Below, piece by piece: positions 49,899 to 59,225 of a stretch of 64,000 nt of DNA. The position numbers were made by a program, and so were the translations under genes. The notes under the pieces are model-generated. The model did no database searches. It was given only the letters and a program-made list of their open reading frames with translations, and was not told where the DNA came from. The stretch's first letter is position 1; the number at the start of each line of letters is the position of its first letter. Where the stretch lies: positions 62,001 through 126,000 of the forward strand of contig NZ_BSCT01000024.1 in NCBI RefSeq assembly GCF_030159255.1. Direction: 5' to 3'. Source of the DNA: Bradyrhizobium sp. SSBR45G (GTDB lineage Bacteria; Pseudomonadota; Alphaproteobacteria; Rhizobiales; Xanthobacteraceae).

Positions 49899-50753
49899 AT
49901 GACGATCATCGAGACGAGGACATCCGCCGCCGCGGACGACGGCCTCACGGCGGCGCTGCGCAAGCGCTATGGGGCGCATGTACCTGGCATCGCGCCCGGT
50001 GCCGACGACATCCTCGGCCTTCTGCTGGCGCATCGCTCGATCCGCAGCTACCGGCCCGATCCGGTGCCGCCGCATACGGTGGAGACGCTGGTGGCTGCGG
50101 CGCAATCGGCTGCGTCATCCTCGAACCTGCAGACCTGGAGCGTGGTGGCGGTGGAGGATGCCGGGCGCAAGCAGCGCCTGTCGGAGTTCGCCGGCAACCA
50201 GAAGCACATCCGAGAGGCGCCGCTGTTCCTGGTCTGGCTCGCCGATCTGTCGCGGGCGGAGCGGCTGGCGCGGCGCGAAGGGCGCTCCGACGAGGGCATC
50301 CATTTCCTGGAGACGCTGTTCGTCGCAATCATCGACGCGGCCCTCGCAGCCCAGAATGCCGTGGTCGCGCTGGAAGCGCTCGGGCTCGGCTCAGTCTATA
50401 TCGGCGCGATCCGCAACCGGCCGGAAGCCGTCGCCGCGGAGCTCGGCCTGCCGCCGAACGTGCTGGCCGTCTTCGGCCTGTGCGTGGGTTATGCTGATCT
50501 CACCGCCGGCGAGGACGTCAAGCCGCGGCTGCGCCAGGGCGTGATCCTGCATCGGGAGCGCTATGCGCCGACCGACGAGATCCACGGCATCGCGGCCTAT
50601 GACGAGACGCTGCGCGATTTCCAGGCCAGCCAAGGTGTGTCGCCGGTCGGCTGGCGCGAGACCGTGCTCAACCGGCTCGGCTCGGCCAAGGCGCTCAATG
50701 GCCGCGATAAGCTGGCTGATGCGTTGCGTGCACTGGGGTTCGGCTTGAAGTAG
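49899..50753 (+). CDS. Nitroreductase-family FMN reductase (NfsA-like)
   Basis: This 284-residue nitroreductase-fold flavoprotein has AHRSIRSYRPDPVPPHTVE (the FMN-phosphate arginines), AAQSAASSSNLQTWSVV, and LGLGSVYIGAIRNRPEAV with PPNVLAVFGLCVG, all matching the NfsA/FRP group. These enzymes reduce nitro compounds, quinones or free flavin with NADPH; as the last gene of the sulfonate unit it most likely supplies FMNH2 to the monooxygenase (inference). GGGAGTAGGA precedes the ATG. Confidence 0.88.
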   Translation: MTIIETRTSAAADDGLTAALRKRYGAHVPGIAPGADDILGLLLAHRSIRSYRPDPVPPHTVETLVAAAQSAASSSNLQTWSVVAVEDAGRKQRLSEFAGNQKHIREAPLFLVWLADLSRAERLARREGRSDEGIHFLETLFVAIIDAALAAQNAVVALEALGLGSVYIGAIRNRPEAVAAELGLPPNVLAVFGLCVGYADLTAGEDVKPRLRQGVILHRERYAPTDEIHGIAAYDETLRDFQASQGVSPVGWRETVLNRLGSAKALNGRDKLADALRALGFGLK

Positions 50754-50960
50754 CAGCCTGGCGCCTGCGTTGTTCTCACGATGACACCGCGCGCCGATGG
50801 TCCTTTTCTTCGGCGCGCCAAGTTTGAAAGCCAATTCTGCAGGCTTGCGTATAGCCTTCGTCGACCGTCGCGATCCCGTCTGGTCATGTTGTCGCGCAAA
50901 TGCGAACACGACAATGCCGGACTGCGGCGTACGACATCGCAACGCATCCGGAGCCTGCCC

Positions 50961-51908
50961 ATGGCCAGCGTCCATTCAGTTTCGAGCTCAACGCCGCCCT
51001 CGCGGTCGATCCCGTCATCCGACGTCGTCCGGCTGTCGGCCCGGATCGGCGCCGAGATCCGCAATGTGAGATTGTCGGGTGACCTACCCAACGATCTGGT
51101 CAAGGAGATCAACGATCTCTTGCTGCAGCATCGCGTCGTCTTCTTTCGCGGCCAGGATCATCTCGACGATGCCGGGCAGGAGCGCTTCGCCAAGCGGCTC
51201 GGCGATCTCGTTCCGCATCCGACGGTCGGCGCCATCAAGGGCACGGCATCGATCCTGGAGCTCGATTCGGCCCGCGGCGGCGGCCGTGCCGACTCCTGGC
51301 ACACCGATGTCACCTTCGTCGACGCCTATCCCAGGGCCGCGGTGCTGCGCGGCGTCGTGATCCCCGAATTCGGCGGTGACACGATCTGGTCGAACACGGC
51401 GGCCGCCTATCAGGATCTGCCGGCGCCGCTGCAGCGGCTGGCGGACGAGCTGTGGGCCGTCCACAGCAACGCCTATGACTACGCCGCGACGCGCAGCCGG
51501 GCGACGGACGCGGATCGCAAGCATTTCGACGAGGTCTTCACCGGCACGGTCTACGAGACCGAGCACCCCGTCGTGCGCGTGCATCCGGAGACCGGCGAGC
51601 GCACGCTGCTGCTCGGCCATTTCGTGCAGCGCTTTGCCGGCATCCGCAAGGCCGACGGCCAGAAGCTGTTCGATCTGTTCCAGTCCTACATCACGGCGCC
51701 GGAGAACACCGTGCGCTGGCGCTGGAAGACCGGCGACATCGCGATCTGGGACAACCGGGCGACCCAGCACATCGCTGTCAACGACTATGGCGATCAGCAC
51801 CGCATCGTGCGGCGGGCGACGATCGATGGCGACGTTCCGGTCGGCGTCGACGGCCGCACCAGCGTGACCCGGGTCAAGGCGCCGAAGGCGGTCGGCCGGG
51901 CGGCGTGA
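50961..51908 (+). CDS. TauD/TfdA-family Fe(II)/2-oxoglutarate dioxygenase
   Basis: This 315-residue dioxygenase has the metal triad His114-x-Asp116 (SWHTDVTF) and His270 (TQHIAVNDYGDQHRIVRRATI carries it plus the 2-oxoglutarate arginine). The segment HPTVGAIKGTASILELDS matches alkylsulfatase/TauD enzymes. It hydroxylates a sulfonate or sulfate ester, releasing sulfite or sulfate. ATG 50961 follows GGAGCCTGCCC; the in-frame sequence upstream is not protein-like. The 206-base gap before it shows no clear promoter. Confidence 0.89.
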   Translation: MASVHSVSSSTPPSRSIPSSDVVRLSARIGAEIRNVRLSGDLPNDLVKEINDLLLQHRVVFFRGQDHLDDAGQERFAKRLGDLVPHPTVGAIKGTASILELDSARGGGRADSWHTDVTFVDAYPRAAVLRGVVIPEFGGDTIWSNTAAAYQDLPAPLQRLADELWAVHSNAYDYAATRSRATDADRKHFDEVFTGTVYETEHPVVRVHPETGERTLLLGHFVQRFAGIRKADGQKLFDLFQSYITAPENTVRWRWKTGDIAIWDNRATQHIAVNDYGDQHRIVRRATIDGDVPVGVDGRTSVTRVKAPKAVGRAA

Positions 51909-51931
51909 GCTTGCAAGATGGATGATGCGAG

Positions 51932-51966
51932 CGGCGGCCCGCGACACGCGCGGGCCGCCGTTTCGA
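51932..51966. terminator. Bidirectional-position terminator between convergent genes
   Basis: A perfect 12-base-pair stem (51932-51943 with 51949-51960, starting CGGCGGCCCGCG) encloses a five-base loop and is followed by TTT on the plus strand. It lies between the stops of the TauD gene (51908) and the minus-strand metQ-like gene (51975). Confidence 0.65.
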
Positions 51967-51974
51967 TTCGGTGG

Positions 51975-52802
51975 TCACTTCATGTAGTCGGGCAGGGTGA
52001 AGCCGTCATAGAAGCGGTCTGCGAGAATCGCGGACTTGAAGCCGGGCGATTTGTAGCCTTCCACGATATCCTTTGCCCAGCCGGTCTCGGCGTTGTCGCG
52101 CTTCACGGCCACGACGTTGATATAGGGCGTCGTCATCTTCTCCAGCGCGAAGGCGTTGGTCAGCTTCAGGCCGCTGAAGATTGCGAAATTGCCCTGGACG
52201 GCGGCGAAGTCGACGTCGTCGAGGGCACGCGGCGCCTGCGCCGCTTCGAGCGGCACGATCTTGATGCCGCCGGGATTCTTGATGACATCGAGCTCGGAGA
52301 CGTCGACCGGCTTGGAGTCGCGGATCTCGATCAAGCCGAGGTCGCGCAGGATCCACAGCGCCCGCTGCAAATTGACCGGATCGTTGGGCACCGCGATCTT
52401 GGCGCCGGCGCCGATCTTGGTGCCGAGCGGGTGCTTCTTGGAATAGAGACCCATCGGCGGCGTCGGCACGTGCACGATGCCGACGAGGTCGGTCTTCTGC
52501 CGCTCGTTGTAGGAGTTCAGGAACACGGTGTGCTGCATGACGTTGGCGTCGATCTCGCCCTTGAACACCGCATTGTTGGCCTCGAGGCCGGTCGAGAATT
52601 CGACGTAGCGGATCTGGTAGCCCTTCTTCGCCAGTTCGGGCGCGACGCCGATCTTGAACTCGTCGATATAGGGGCCGGGGACGAAGCCGACTTTCAGCTC
52701 CTTCTTATCAGGCGCCTGCGCCAAGGTGCTGCTGCCGGCGATGATCGAGAGGGCAGAGGCGGCGAGCAGGCGGAGGACGCGTGAACGGGTCATGATATGC
52801 AT
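51975..52802 (-). CDS. MetQ/NlpA-family binding protein (intact)
   Basis: This 275-residue periplasmic binding protein has a signal peptide from MHIMTRSRVLRLLAASAL to about STLAQA, then LKVGFVPGPYIDEFKIGVAP, NNAVFKGEIDANVMQHTVFL and VQGNFAIFSGLKL, the MetQ family pattern. No lipobox is visible. The intact C-terminus (SAILADRFYDGFTLPDYMK) shows what the frameshifted homologue at 40482 lacks. No MetNI genes adjoin; it may feed the MetNI encoded at 37264-39043 or bind an organosulfur compound handled by the neighbouring monooxygenase. GGAAGTCCC precedes ATG 52802. Confidence 0.88.
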   Translation of the reverse strand: MHIMTRSRVLRLLAASALSIIAGSSTLAQAPDKKELKVGFVPGPYIDEFKIGVAPELAKKGYQIRYVEFSTGLEANNAVFKGEIDANVMQHTVFLNSYNERQKTDLVGIVHVPTPPMGLYSKKHPLGTKIGAGAKIAVPNDPVNLQRALWILRDLGLIEIRDSKPVDVSELDVIKNPGGIKIVPLEAAQAPRALDDVDFAAVQGNFAIFSGLKLTNAFALEKMTTPYINVVAVKRDNAETGWAKDIVEGYKSPGFKSAILADRFYDGFTLPDYMK

Positions 52803-52879
52803 GGGACTTCCAAAGCTTGGACAAACGAAAGGCGGCGCAGACGCCTCGTGAGGCTCCCGCGCCGCCTGTGACACGGATC

Positions 52880-54223
52880 TCAGGCGATCGCCTGGACCGG
52901 ATGGCTGTAGCTGCTGGCCGGCCGCTCCAGGCCGTAATGCTCACGCAGGGTCTTGCCCGTATACTCCTCGCGGAACAGGCCGCGCTTGCGCAGGATCGGT
53001 ACGACGTGCTCGGCGAACAGGTCGAAGCCGCCAGGCAGCCAGGGCGGCATCACGTTGAAGCCGTCGGCTGCACCGTTCTCGAACCAGGTCTGGATGTTGT
53101 CGGCGATCTTTTCCGGCGTGCCCGCGATCACCCAATGGCCGCGTGCGCCGGCAAGGCGCTGGATCAGCTGCCGGATGGTCGGCTGCTCGCGGTCGACGAT
53201 GTCGACCACCAGCTTGAAGCGGCTGGCGACGCCGCGCGCGCCATCGGTTTCGATCAGATGGCGCGGGAACGGGCCGTCGAGATCGAAGCCGGAGAGGTCC
53301 AGCCCGAGCATCTGGCGCAGCTGCACCAGCGAGTAGTCCGGCTGGATCAGGTCGTTGAACTCCTCCTGCAGCCGGTCGGCCTCGGCCTGCGTCGAGCCGA
53401 TGAACGGGCTGATGCCCGGCAGGATCTTGACGTGGTCAGGATTGCGGTCGAGCGCACGCGCCTGGCGCTTGATGTCGGCGTAGAACTCCTGCGCGCTGGC
53501 AAGCGTCTGGTGGGCGGTGAAGATGGCTTCCGCAAAGCGCGCGGCAAAGGCGCGGCCGTCCTCGGACGAGCCTGCCTGCACATAGACCGGCCGCCCCTGC
53601 GGCGAGCGCGGCACGTTCAGCGGTCCGCGCACCCGGAAATACTTGCCGACATGATTGAGCGCATGGACCTTGTCGGTATCGGCGAAGATGCCGGAGGCGG
53701 GATCATTGACGACGGCGTCATCCTCCCAGCTGTCCCACAGCGCGGTCACGACATCGAGGAACTCCTTCGCCCGCTCATAGCGCTCGTGATGCGGCGGATG
53801 CTCGGGCAGGCCGAAATTCTGCGCGGCCTGCGGTGCACTCGTCGTGACGATGTTCCAGCCGGCGCGGCCGCCGCTGAGATGATCGAGCGAGGCGAACAGC
53901 CGCGCCAGATTGTACGGCTCGTGATAGGTGGTCGACGCGGTGCCGATCAGGCCGATGTGGCTGGTGGCCGCCGCGATCGCCGACAGCCAGGTGGTCGGCT
54001 CGAAGCGGAAGCGCTGCGCGTAGCGCACGTTGTCGGCGAGGGCAGGTCCATCGGCGAAGAAGATGGCGTCGAACTTACAGTGCTCGGCCGTGCGCGCCAG
54101 CTGCTGATAATAGCTGATGTCGAGTGCCCGGCTCGCGGCCGAGCCCTTGTAACGCCAGGCGGCCTCGTGATGGCCGCCGGGATAGATGAAGAGGTTGAGG
54201 TTGAGTTGGCGGCGCTGGCTCAT
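52880..54223 (-). CDS. NtaA/SnaA/DszA-family FMN-dependent monooxygenase
   Basis: This 447-residue luciferase-fold monooxygenase of the nitrilotriacetate/pristinamycin/DszA group has LNLNLFIYPGGHHEAAWR at the start, LDHLSGGRAGWNIVTTSAP, NFGLPEHPPHHERYERAKEFL and GRPVYVQAGSSEDGRAFAA. DszA opens a sulfone ring with FMNH2 and O2, and many rhizobial members sit in sulfur clusters, as here. ATG 54223 is chosen; a GTG at 54277, two bases from the preceding gene's stop, would add 18 non-conserved residues. It is in one transcription unit with the methyltransferase and MetQ-like genes. Confidence 0.88.
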   Translation of the reverse strand: MSQRRQLNLNLFIYPGGHHEAAWRYKGSAASRALDISYYQQLARTAEHCKFDAIFFADGPALADNVRYAQRFRFEPTTWLSAIAAATSHIGLIGTASTTYHEPYNLARLFASLDHLSGGRAGWNIVTTSAPQAAQNFGLPEHPPHHERYERAKEFLDVVTALWDSWEDDAVVNDPASGIFADTDKVHALNHVGKYFRVRGPLNVPRSPQGRPVYVQAGSSEDGRAFAARFAEAIFTAHQTLASAQEFYADIKRQARALDRNPDHVKILPGISPFIGSTQAEADRLQEEFNDLIQPDYSLVQLRQMLGLDLSGFDLDGPFPRHLIETDGARGVASRFKLVVDIVDREQPTIRQLIQRLAGARGHWVIAGTPEKIADNIQTWFENGAADGFNVMPPWLPGGFDLFAEHVVPILRKRGLFREEYTGKTLREHYGLERPASSYSHPVQAIA

Positions 54224-54278
54224 GGGGCGCTCGGGTCCTGGCTCGAGAGATTGGTCCGTGACGGAAGAAGGCGACACG

Positions 54279-55094
54279 CTAGTCCGGCTTGCGGGCGAAG
54301 GCGTAGCGCAGGTAGCGGGCGAGCCTCAGTCCCTGCGGCGTCCGATGCGCCTCGACCAGCTCTGCGAAGGCCGCGCGGATCTTCTTGCCCTCGGCATAGG
54401 AGAAGCCGTCGAGGAAATTGCCGAAGGCACTGCTCTCCGACCAGCCGAGCAGTTCGTCGGCGCTGCCATGGGTCTCGACCAGCGTGCGCAGCTCGCTGTG
54501 GTAGCCGGTGAAACCGGCCTGTTCGAACAGCGCGCGCAACTCGTCTTCGGTCGCGGCGTGAACGCCGTGGGCGCTCAGCCGCTCGGGATCGAGGCCCGCC
54601 TCGGCCACCGCGCGCCGCAGCAGAACCCGGGATTCGTGCGGCGCCGTCGGGTCCTGGATGGTCAGGCCGATGCGGCCGCCGGGCCGCAGCGCGCGATATG
54701 CCTGCGCGAAGACCGTGCGCTTGTCGGCGATCCAGTGCAGCACGCTGTTGAAGTAGATGACGTCGAACTCGCCGGCGGCGAAGCGCGAGAGATCCTCGGC
54801 GCGGCCTGTCTCGAATGCGAGGTTGGTTGACTGGCGCAGGCGCGCGATGGCGATACGGCTGTCGAGCGGATCGATACCGACGACGTGGCCGCTGGGTCCG
54901 ACCAGATGCGCGGCAAACTCGGCCAGCCGGCCCGTGCCGGTGCCGACGTCGAGCACGCGCTCGCCGGACTTCAGGGCCAGCGGCTCGAGCAGCAGCTTGC
55001 CGTGGTTGAACTGGATGACGCCGAACTGCTCATAAGTGCGGGCGAGCTCTGGCGTATCCTGGTGAAGGCTGATCACGGCGAGTGGGTCTGACAT
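54279..55094 (-). CDS. SAM-dependent methyltransferase (class I)
   Basis: This 271-residue Rossmann-fold methyltransferase has motif I VLDVGTGTGRLAEF, motif II acidic end VVGIDPLDSRIAIA, FDVIYFNSVLHWI (motif IV) and RPGGRIGLTI (motif VI). The C-terminal half lacks features that name a substrate. First in the unit followed by the DszA-like and MetQ-like genes, it may methylate a thiol or sulfur-containing intermediate (inference). Its promoter carries the shared sulfur-gene element at 55177-55190. Confidence 0.86.
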   Translation of the reverse strand: MSDPLAVISLHQDTPELARTYEQFGVIQFNHGKLLLEPLALKSGERVLDVGTGTGRLAEFAAHLVGPSGHVVGIDPLDSRIAIARLRQSTNLAFETGRAEDLSRFAAGEFDVIYFNSVLHWIADKRTVFAQAYRALRPGGRIGLTIQDPTAPHESRVLLRRAVAEAGLDPERLSAHGVHAATEDELRALFEQAGFTGYHSELRTLVETHGSADELLGWSESSAFGNFLDGFSYAEGKKIRAAFAELVEAHRTPQGLRLARYLRYAFARKPD

Positions 55095-55151
55095 CGCGAT
55101 ATCCGTCCGAACGCTGCAGCCGCCGAGGAAACGTTGGCTGCCGAATGCGAA

Positions 55152-55190
55152 AATCTAGCGTCGAAGCCCCGATCCTGTCGATGAAATGGA
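55152..55190 (-). promoter_or_regulatory. Predicted promoter with shared sulfur-gene element, upstream of methyltransferase unit
   Basis: On the minus strand TCCATTTCATCGAC (55190-55177) overlaps a -35-like TCGACA (55181-55176), followed after 18 bases by TAGATT (55157-55152). The element differs at one base from the copies at 34103-34116 and 62261-62274 and has the same place relative to -35. The predicted start is about 50 bases before the ATG at 55094. Confidence 0.5.
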
Positions 55191-55321
55191 TTTGCGTTGT
55201 TGTCCGCGACGCGAGCATGAATGCGCCGCATATCAGGATCGGAAGAGACGCATTTTGATCGGTTTGATGGGAGGCCGCCAAGCCGCTCATCTGCCGGAAC
55301 CGTCGTCCCCGACGAGAATGG

Positions 55322-56281
55322 TCAGGACTTCTGCAGGTTCGGCCCTCCGACCTTGTTGCGCAGGGTTGCCTGGGTCACGACGCTGTTCGGCGGCACCTCA
55401 TGGGTCAGCCAGACATTGCCGCCGATCGTCGATCCGCGCCCGATCGTGATGCGGCCAAGGATGGTGGCGCCGGCATAGATGACGACGTCGTCTTCGACGA
55501 TCGGATGCCGGGCGTCGCCCTTGATCAGCGTGCCGTCCTCTTCGGTGGGAAAATGACGCGCGCCGAGCGTGACGGCCTGATAGATCCGGACATTGTCGCC
55601 GATGATCGCGGTCTCGCCGATGACGACGCCGGTGCCGTGATCGATGAAGAAGCCCGATCCGATCTGCGCGCCCGGATGGATGTCGATGCCAGTGCGGGCA
55701 TGGGCGATCTCGGCGATCAGCCGGGCCACGAGGCGCGCGCCGTGCCCGTAGAGCAAATGGGCGAGCCGGTGATGGATGATCGCGGTCATGCCGGGATAGC
55801 CGATCAGGATCTCCGGAAAGCTCTTGGCGGCGGGATCGCCGACGAACGCCGCCCGGAGATCGCTGATCAGGACGCCGCGAAGCAGCGGCAGCCCGGCGGC
55901 GAAACTGCGCGTCAGTTCGATCGCCTCCGCCTGGCGATAGCCCGGAACAAGCTCGTCGCCGACGAATAGGGCGGCGCGGTGGAGCTGATCCGACAACAGA
56001 TCGAGCCCGATGCTGAGCCGGTGTCCGACGAAATAGTCTATGTTCTCGCCGTCGAGATCGTGCTGGCCGTAGTGCCGCGGGAACAGGGCTTCCGTCAGCG
56101 CCGAGACCACCTCGGCGAGCTTCTCGCGCGAGGGCGGCCGGTGGATCACACCGTCCTTGCGGATGCTGTGGGTCTCCTCCCGGGACACCCTGAGCTCCGC
56201 AACCAGGCGATCAAGGTCCCAGCGACCATGGGGTGACGGCCGCGTCGTGGAAACCGTGTCAGCCGGATGTCCGGGCGTCAT
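55322..56281 (-). CDS. cysE: Serine O-acetyltransferase
   Basis: This 319-residue enzyme is the first committed step of cysteine synthesis, making O-acetylserine from serine and acetyl-CoA. It has an N-terminal helical domain (DLRAAFVGDPAAKSFPEIL) and a left-handed beta-helix of hexapeptide repeats (IDIHPGAQIGSGFFIDHGTG, VVIGETAIIGDNVRIYQAVT, TLGARHF, ATILGRITIGRGSTIGGNVW). The active-site histidine is in IDHGTG. The long N-terminus is like the EpsC subgroup. Its position last in a sulfonate-release operon links liberated sulfide directly to cysteine formation. Confidence 0.93.
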   Translation of the reverse strand: MTPGHPADTVSTTRPSPHGRWDLDRLVAELRVSREETHSIRKDGVIHRPPSREKLAEVVSALTEALFPRHYGQHDLDGENIDYFVGHRLSIGLDLLSDQLHRAALFVGDELVPGYRQAEAIELTRSFAAGLPLLRGVLISDLRAAFVGDPAAKSFPEILIGYPGMTAIIHHRLAHLLYGHGARLVARLIAEIAHARTGIDIHPGAQIGSGFFIDHGTGVVIGETAIIGDNVRIYQAVTLGARHFPTEEDGTLIKGDARHPIVEDDVVIYAGATILGRITIGRGSTIGGNVWLTHEVPPNSVVTQATLRNKVGGPNLQKS

Positions 56282-56317
56282 GCGCTCGATCCCCCATCAT
56301 CTGCGCTCGCGCGGGCG

Positions 56318-56890
56318 TTACCTGACATGCGTCAGCGGCACGCTGACCTCGGCGAGCAGGTCGAGGTCGGCGTTACGGTCGACCTCGACATACTGCTCGT
56401 TCCAATACAACAGGCTCGACAGCCTGGGCGCCAGTTCGACGGTGTCGGGGCGCCCGACGATGATCGCATGGTCGTAGCGCTCGATGATCTCGTCGACCTC
56501 ACATTCGATCGTGGCCTGCGCGTGCTGCAGCAGCGGAATCCCCGCCGTGCCGCGCGACCAGTCGATTCCGTCGAACTTCGTGCGGCCCGCGATATGCGGC
56601 GTTCCGAAGCGGTCGGCGAGCGCGAGCTGATCCGATCCGAGGATATTGATGCCGAACCAGCCGTCGCGGGCGATCAGCGGGAAGGCCGACGATTGCCGGC
56701 CGAGATTGATCATGAGCCGCGGCGGCTCGGATGACAGCGAGATCAGCGACGCCGTCGTTACGCCTGTGATGTCGTCGCCAAGTCCCGCGGTCACGACGCT
56801 GACGCCGGCCGCGACGCGGCGCAGCGCCGAGTGGAAATGCGCAGGATCGGACGCCATCCTGGACACCAGATGAAGGTCACGCTTGCTCAT
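56318..56890 (-). CDS. Flavin reductase (DszD/HpaC-like)
   Basis: This 190-residue FMN/FAD reductase of the flavin reductase-like family has VAAGVSVVTAGLGDDITGVTTASLISLSSEPP (flavin-binding core, of which TGVTTASLISLSSEPP is diagnostic), GWFGINILGSDQ and AIIVGRPDTVEL. It supplies reduced flavin to the DszC-like enzyme encoded just upstream and to the luciferase-like monooxygenases. GGAGGCGACGG precedes the ATG. Confidence 0.9.
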   Translation of the reverse strand: MSKRDLHLVSRMASDPAHFHSALRRVAAGVSVVTAGLGDDITGVTTASLISLSSEPPRLMINLGRQSSAFPLIARDGWFGINILGSDQLALADRFGTPHIAGRTKFDGIDWSRGTAGIPLLQHAQATIECEVDEIIERYDHAIIVGRPDTVELAPRLSSLLYWNEQYVEVDRNADLDLLAEVSVPLTHVR

Positions 56891-56920
56891 CCGTCGCCTC
56901 CTGGGGCCTGCGCAGTCCGG

Positions 56921-58150
56921 TCAGAAGAAGCCCTTGGCCGGAAGCGGAGTGCCGTTGATCAGATATTGCCCGATCGCCCGTTCCTTGTAGGTGACCGGAT
57001 TGTGCGACGACAGGGTGCGGGCGTTGCGCCAGTGCCGGTCGAAATTGGTCGCCTTCTTGGTCGAGGAGGCGCCGCCGACGTCGAAGATCAGCCCGCCATT
57101 CCTGATCGCCGCATCATCGGCGATGATCTTGGCCTGCGCCGACAGCAGCGCCGCCCGGTGCGCCAGCGCTTCGGCATCGGCGCGGCCGGCATCGAACGCG
57201 TCGGTGGCGGCGTCGAGCGCTTCGGCTGCGACCAGCACGACCGTCTCCGCGGCGTGGGCCGCGCTCGCGATCTGGCCGACCGTCTGTTGCAGTAGCGGAT
57301 CCTCGGTCGGCTTCTCGTGCGGCGCATAGTAGAAGGTGCGCTTGCGCGAGCGGACCAGCGCGATCGCATCGCGCAGGGCGGCTCGGCTGATGCCGGCGAC
57401 GGCGGCGGTCAGGAACAGCTGCGCGAACGTGTTGGAATAGGGCACGCCATAGCCGATGTCTGGCGCGTCGAACACGATCTCCTCGCGCTTGACCCGGACA
57501 TTGCGGAAGTGGGTGGTGCCGGTCGCGGTCAGCCGTTGGCCCATGCCGTCCCAATCGTCGATCAGTTCGATGCCAGCGCGATCGAGCGGAATGATCGTCG
57601 CGCCGGGGCGCCCGGCCGGATCGGCGGCGCGCACCAGAACCAGATCGGAGTAGAGCGTGCCCGTGCTGTAGTATTTGGTGCCGTTCAGCAGGTAGTCGTC
57701 GCCATCAGGCGTGAACGTCGTGTTCGGCGTGATGTTGCCGACCTGCGGACTGTCGAGCTCGGTGGTCGCCAGCCCGATGATGGCGCCGCCGGCGACGCGC
57801 CGTTGCCATTCGCGCGCCTGGCCGTCGTGTGGATTACGGACCAGCCGCTCCACGACGCTGAAATGATTGCGCAGGATGTGCGCCACATTGGCGTCGGCTT
57901 CGGCGAGCCGGATGACGATCTGGAACAGATCGCGAATCGAGCTGCCGGCCCCGCCGGCGCCGACCGGCAGGCGCAGCGCACCGAGCCGCGCCTGTTTGAT
58001 CAGCGCAATCTGCTGATGCGGCAGGATGCGCTCGCGCTCGCGGTCCGATTCGCCCTCGGCGATTGCGGCCAGCAGCGCATCGAGCGCGCCTGGTGCAAGC
58101 GGAAGCAGTGGCTCGGCGGCGAAGGTTTGGGTGGGCAGCGGCTTGTTCAT
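56921..58150 (-). CDS. Acyl-CoA dehydrogenase-fold monooxygenase (DszC/SfnC-like)
   Basis: This 409-residue protein of the acyl-CoA dehydrogenase superfamily uses reduced flavin and oxygen, like DszC (dibenzothiophene monooxygenase) and SfnB/SfnC-type sulfur acquisition enzymes. Landmarks are FQIVIRLAEADANVAHILRN, GLATTELDSPQVGNITPNTT, YLLNGTKYYSTGTLYSDLVL and IFDVGGASSTKKATNFDRHW near the end. Acyl-CoA-specific residues are not apparent. Adjacent flavin reductase and sulfonate transporter genes fit a two-component monooxygenase acting on a sulfide or sulfone. Confidence 0.87.
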   Translation of the reverse strand: MNKPLPTQTFAAEPLLPLAPGALDALLAAIAEGESDRERERILPHQQIALIKQARLGALRLPVGAGGAGSSIRDLFQIVIRLAEADANVAHILRNHFSVVERLVRNPHDGQAREWQRRVAGGAIIGLATTELDSPQVGNITPNTTFTPDGDDYLLNGTKYYSTGTLYSDLVLVRAADPAGRPGATIIPLDRAGIELIDDWDGMGQRLTATGTTHFRNVRVKREEIVFDAPDIGYGVPYSNTFAQLFLTAAVAGISRAALRDAIALVRSRKRTFYYAPHEKPTEDPLLQQTVGQIASAAHAAETVVLVAAEALDAATDAFDAGRADAEALAHRAALLSAQAKIIADDAAIRNGGLIFDVGGASSTKKATNFDRHWRNARTLSSHNPVTYKERAIGQYLINGTPLPAKGFF

Positions 58151-58191
58151 GACGGACCCGAACGATTGCGAGACAGGGGGAAACGAGCGGC

Positions 58192-59208
58192 TCAGCGCTG
58201 CGGCGCCGGCTCCTCGATTGGGGCGAGATGGTCGGCGACCTTGACCGGCTCGGGCAGCACCTTGCGCTCGGCCAGCCAGTCGGCGGCCTTCTGCAGATCG
58301 GTCACGAACTTCTTGTCGTTGACGGAGAAGTAGCGGTACTGGCGGTTCATCGCGATGAACTGGTCGCGCACCTGGTCGCTGTATTTGCCGGCCTTCTGCG
58401 CGATGTACTCGGCGTCCCTGCTGTTCTCCGAGATCCATTTGCCTTCGGCGCGGAACGCCTCGTTGACGGCACGGACCAGCGCCGGGTTCTCGGTCGCGAA
58501 TTTGCGGGTGGTCAGATAGGACGTGTAGTCGATCTGAAACTCGAGATCGCGGCCTTCCAGGAAGATGTCGTGCGCCTTGTAGTCGAGGCGGGCGATGTCG
58601 ACGCCGGGGCTCCACATCGACCAGGCGTCAACCTTGCCGGAGGCGAGCGCCGGCGCCGCGTCCGGCGGATTGAGATAGACGAACTTGACCTTGGAGCGGT
58701 CGACCTTGTGCTTCTCGAGCGCGGCGACCAGCAGGAATTCGCCAAGGCCGGAGCGGTTCACCGCAACCGACTTGCCGACGAGATCCTCGATCTTGTTGAT
58801 GCCGGAATCGTCGCGGGCGATGATCGCCGTAGTCCGCGGCTCGTAGACCACGAACTGGGTGAACACCAGCGGCGAGCCGGCGATGATCGCCGCCAGCGCC
58901 GGCGTCGTCGAGCCGCCGAACGAGAAATCCGCGGTGCCGCCGGTCACCGCCTGCAGGGTCGGGGCGTGGTTCGGGAACGGGCCGATCCATTCGACCTTGA
59001 TGCCGTCCTTGGCCAGCAGCTTCTCGAACTCGCCGCGTTCCTTGGCGATGTTGTTCAGGCCGGCGAGACCCCAGGTCAGGCGCACCGTGTCGGTGACGCG
59101 GCCGGGCGCCGACCAGGCCTCATCGGTCAGCGTGAAGCCGGCGAGCGCGCCGATGCCGAACGCGGCGGTGCCGAGGAACTGGCGGCGGGAGAAGTCATCC
59201 GAAGACAT
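58192..59208 (-). CDS. Sulfonate-type ABC transporter substrate-binding protein (SsuA-like, Tat signal)
   Basis: This 338-residue periplasmic protein has a twin-arginine signal (SRRQFLGTAAFGIGALAG) and SsuA/TauA-family sequence: DTVRLTWGLAGLNNIAKERG, ADFSFGGSTTPALAAIIAGS, VGKSVAVNRSGLGEFLLVAAL and KVDAWSMWSPGVDIARLD. Tat export would suit cofactor- or fold-dependent secretion. GGAAGGATCGAC precedes the ATG. It works with the ATPase and permease genes just upstream. Confidence 0.9.
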   Translation of the reverse strand: MSSDDFSRRQFLGTAAFGIGALAGFTLTDEAWSAPGRVTDTVRLTWGLAGLNNIAKERGEFEKLLAKDGIKVEWIGPFPNHAPTLQAVTGGTADFSFGGSTTPALAAIIAGSPLVFTQFVVYEPRTTAIIARDDSGINKIEDLVGKSVAVNRSGLGEFLLVAALEKHKVDRSKVKFVYLNPPDAAPALASGKVDAWSMWSPGVDIARLDYKAHDIFLEGRDLEFQIDYTSYLTTRKFATENPALVRAVNEAFRAEGKWISENSRDAEYIAQKAGKYSDQVRDQFIAMNRQYRYFSVNDKKFVTDLQKAADWLAERKVLPEPVKVADHLAPIEEPAPQR

Positions 59209-59225
59209 GTCGATCCTTCCGAAAT

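Noticed and set aside
50781..50960. An N-terminal extension of the second TauD protein
   Set aside because: The 60 in-frame residues before ATG 50961 are Arg/Ser-rich and unlike the family, while GGAG lies properly before 50961.
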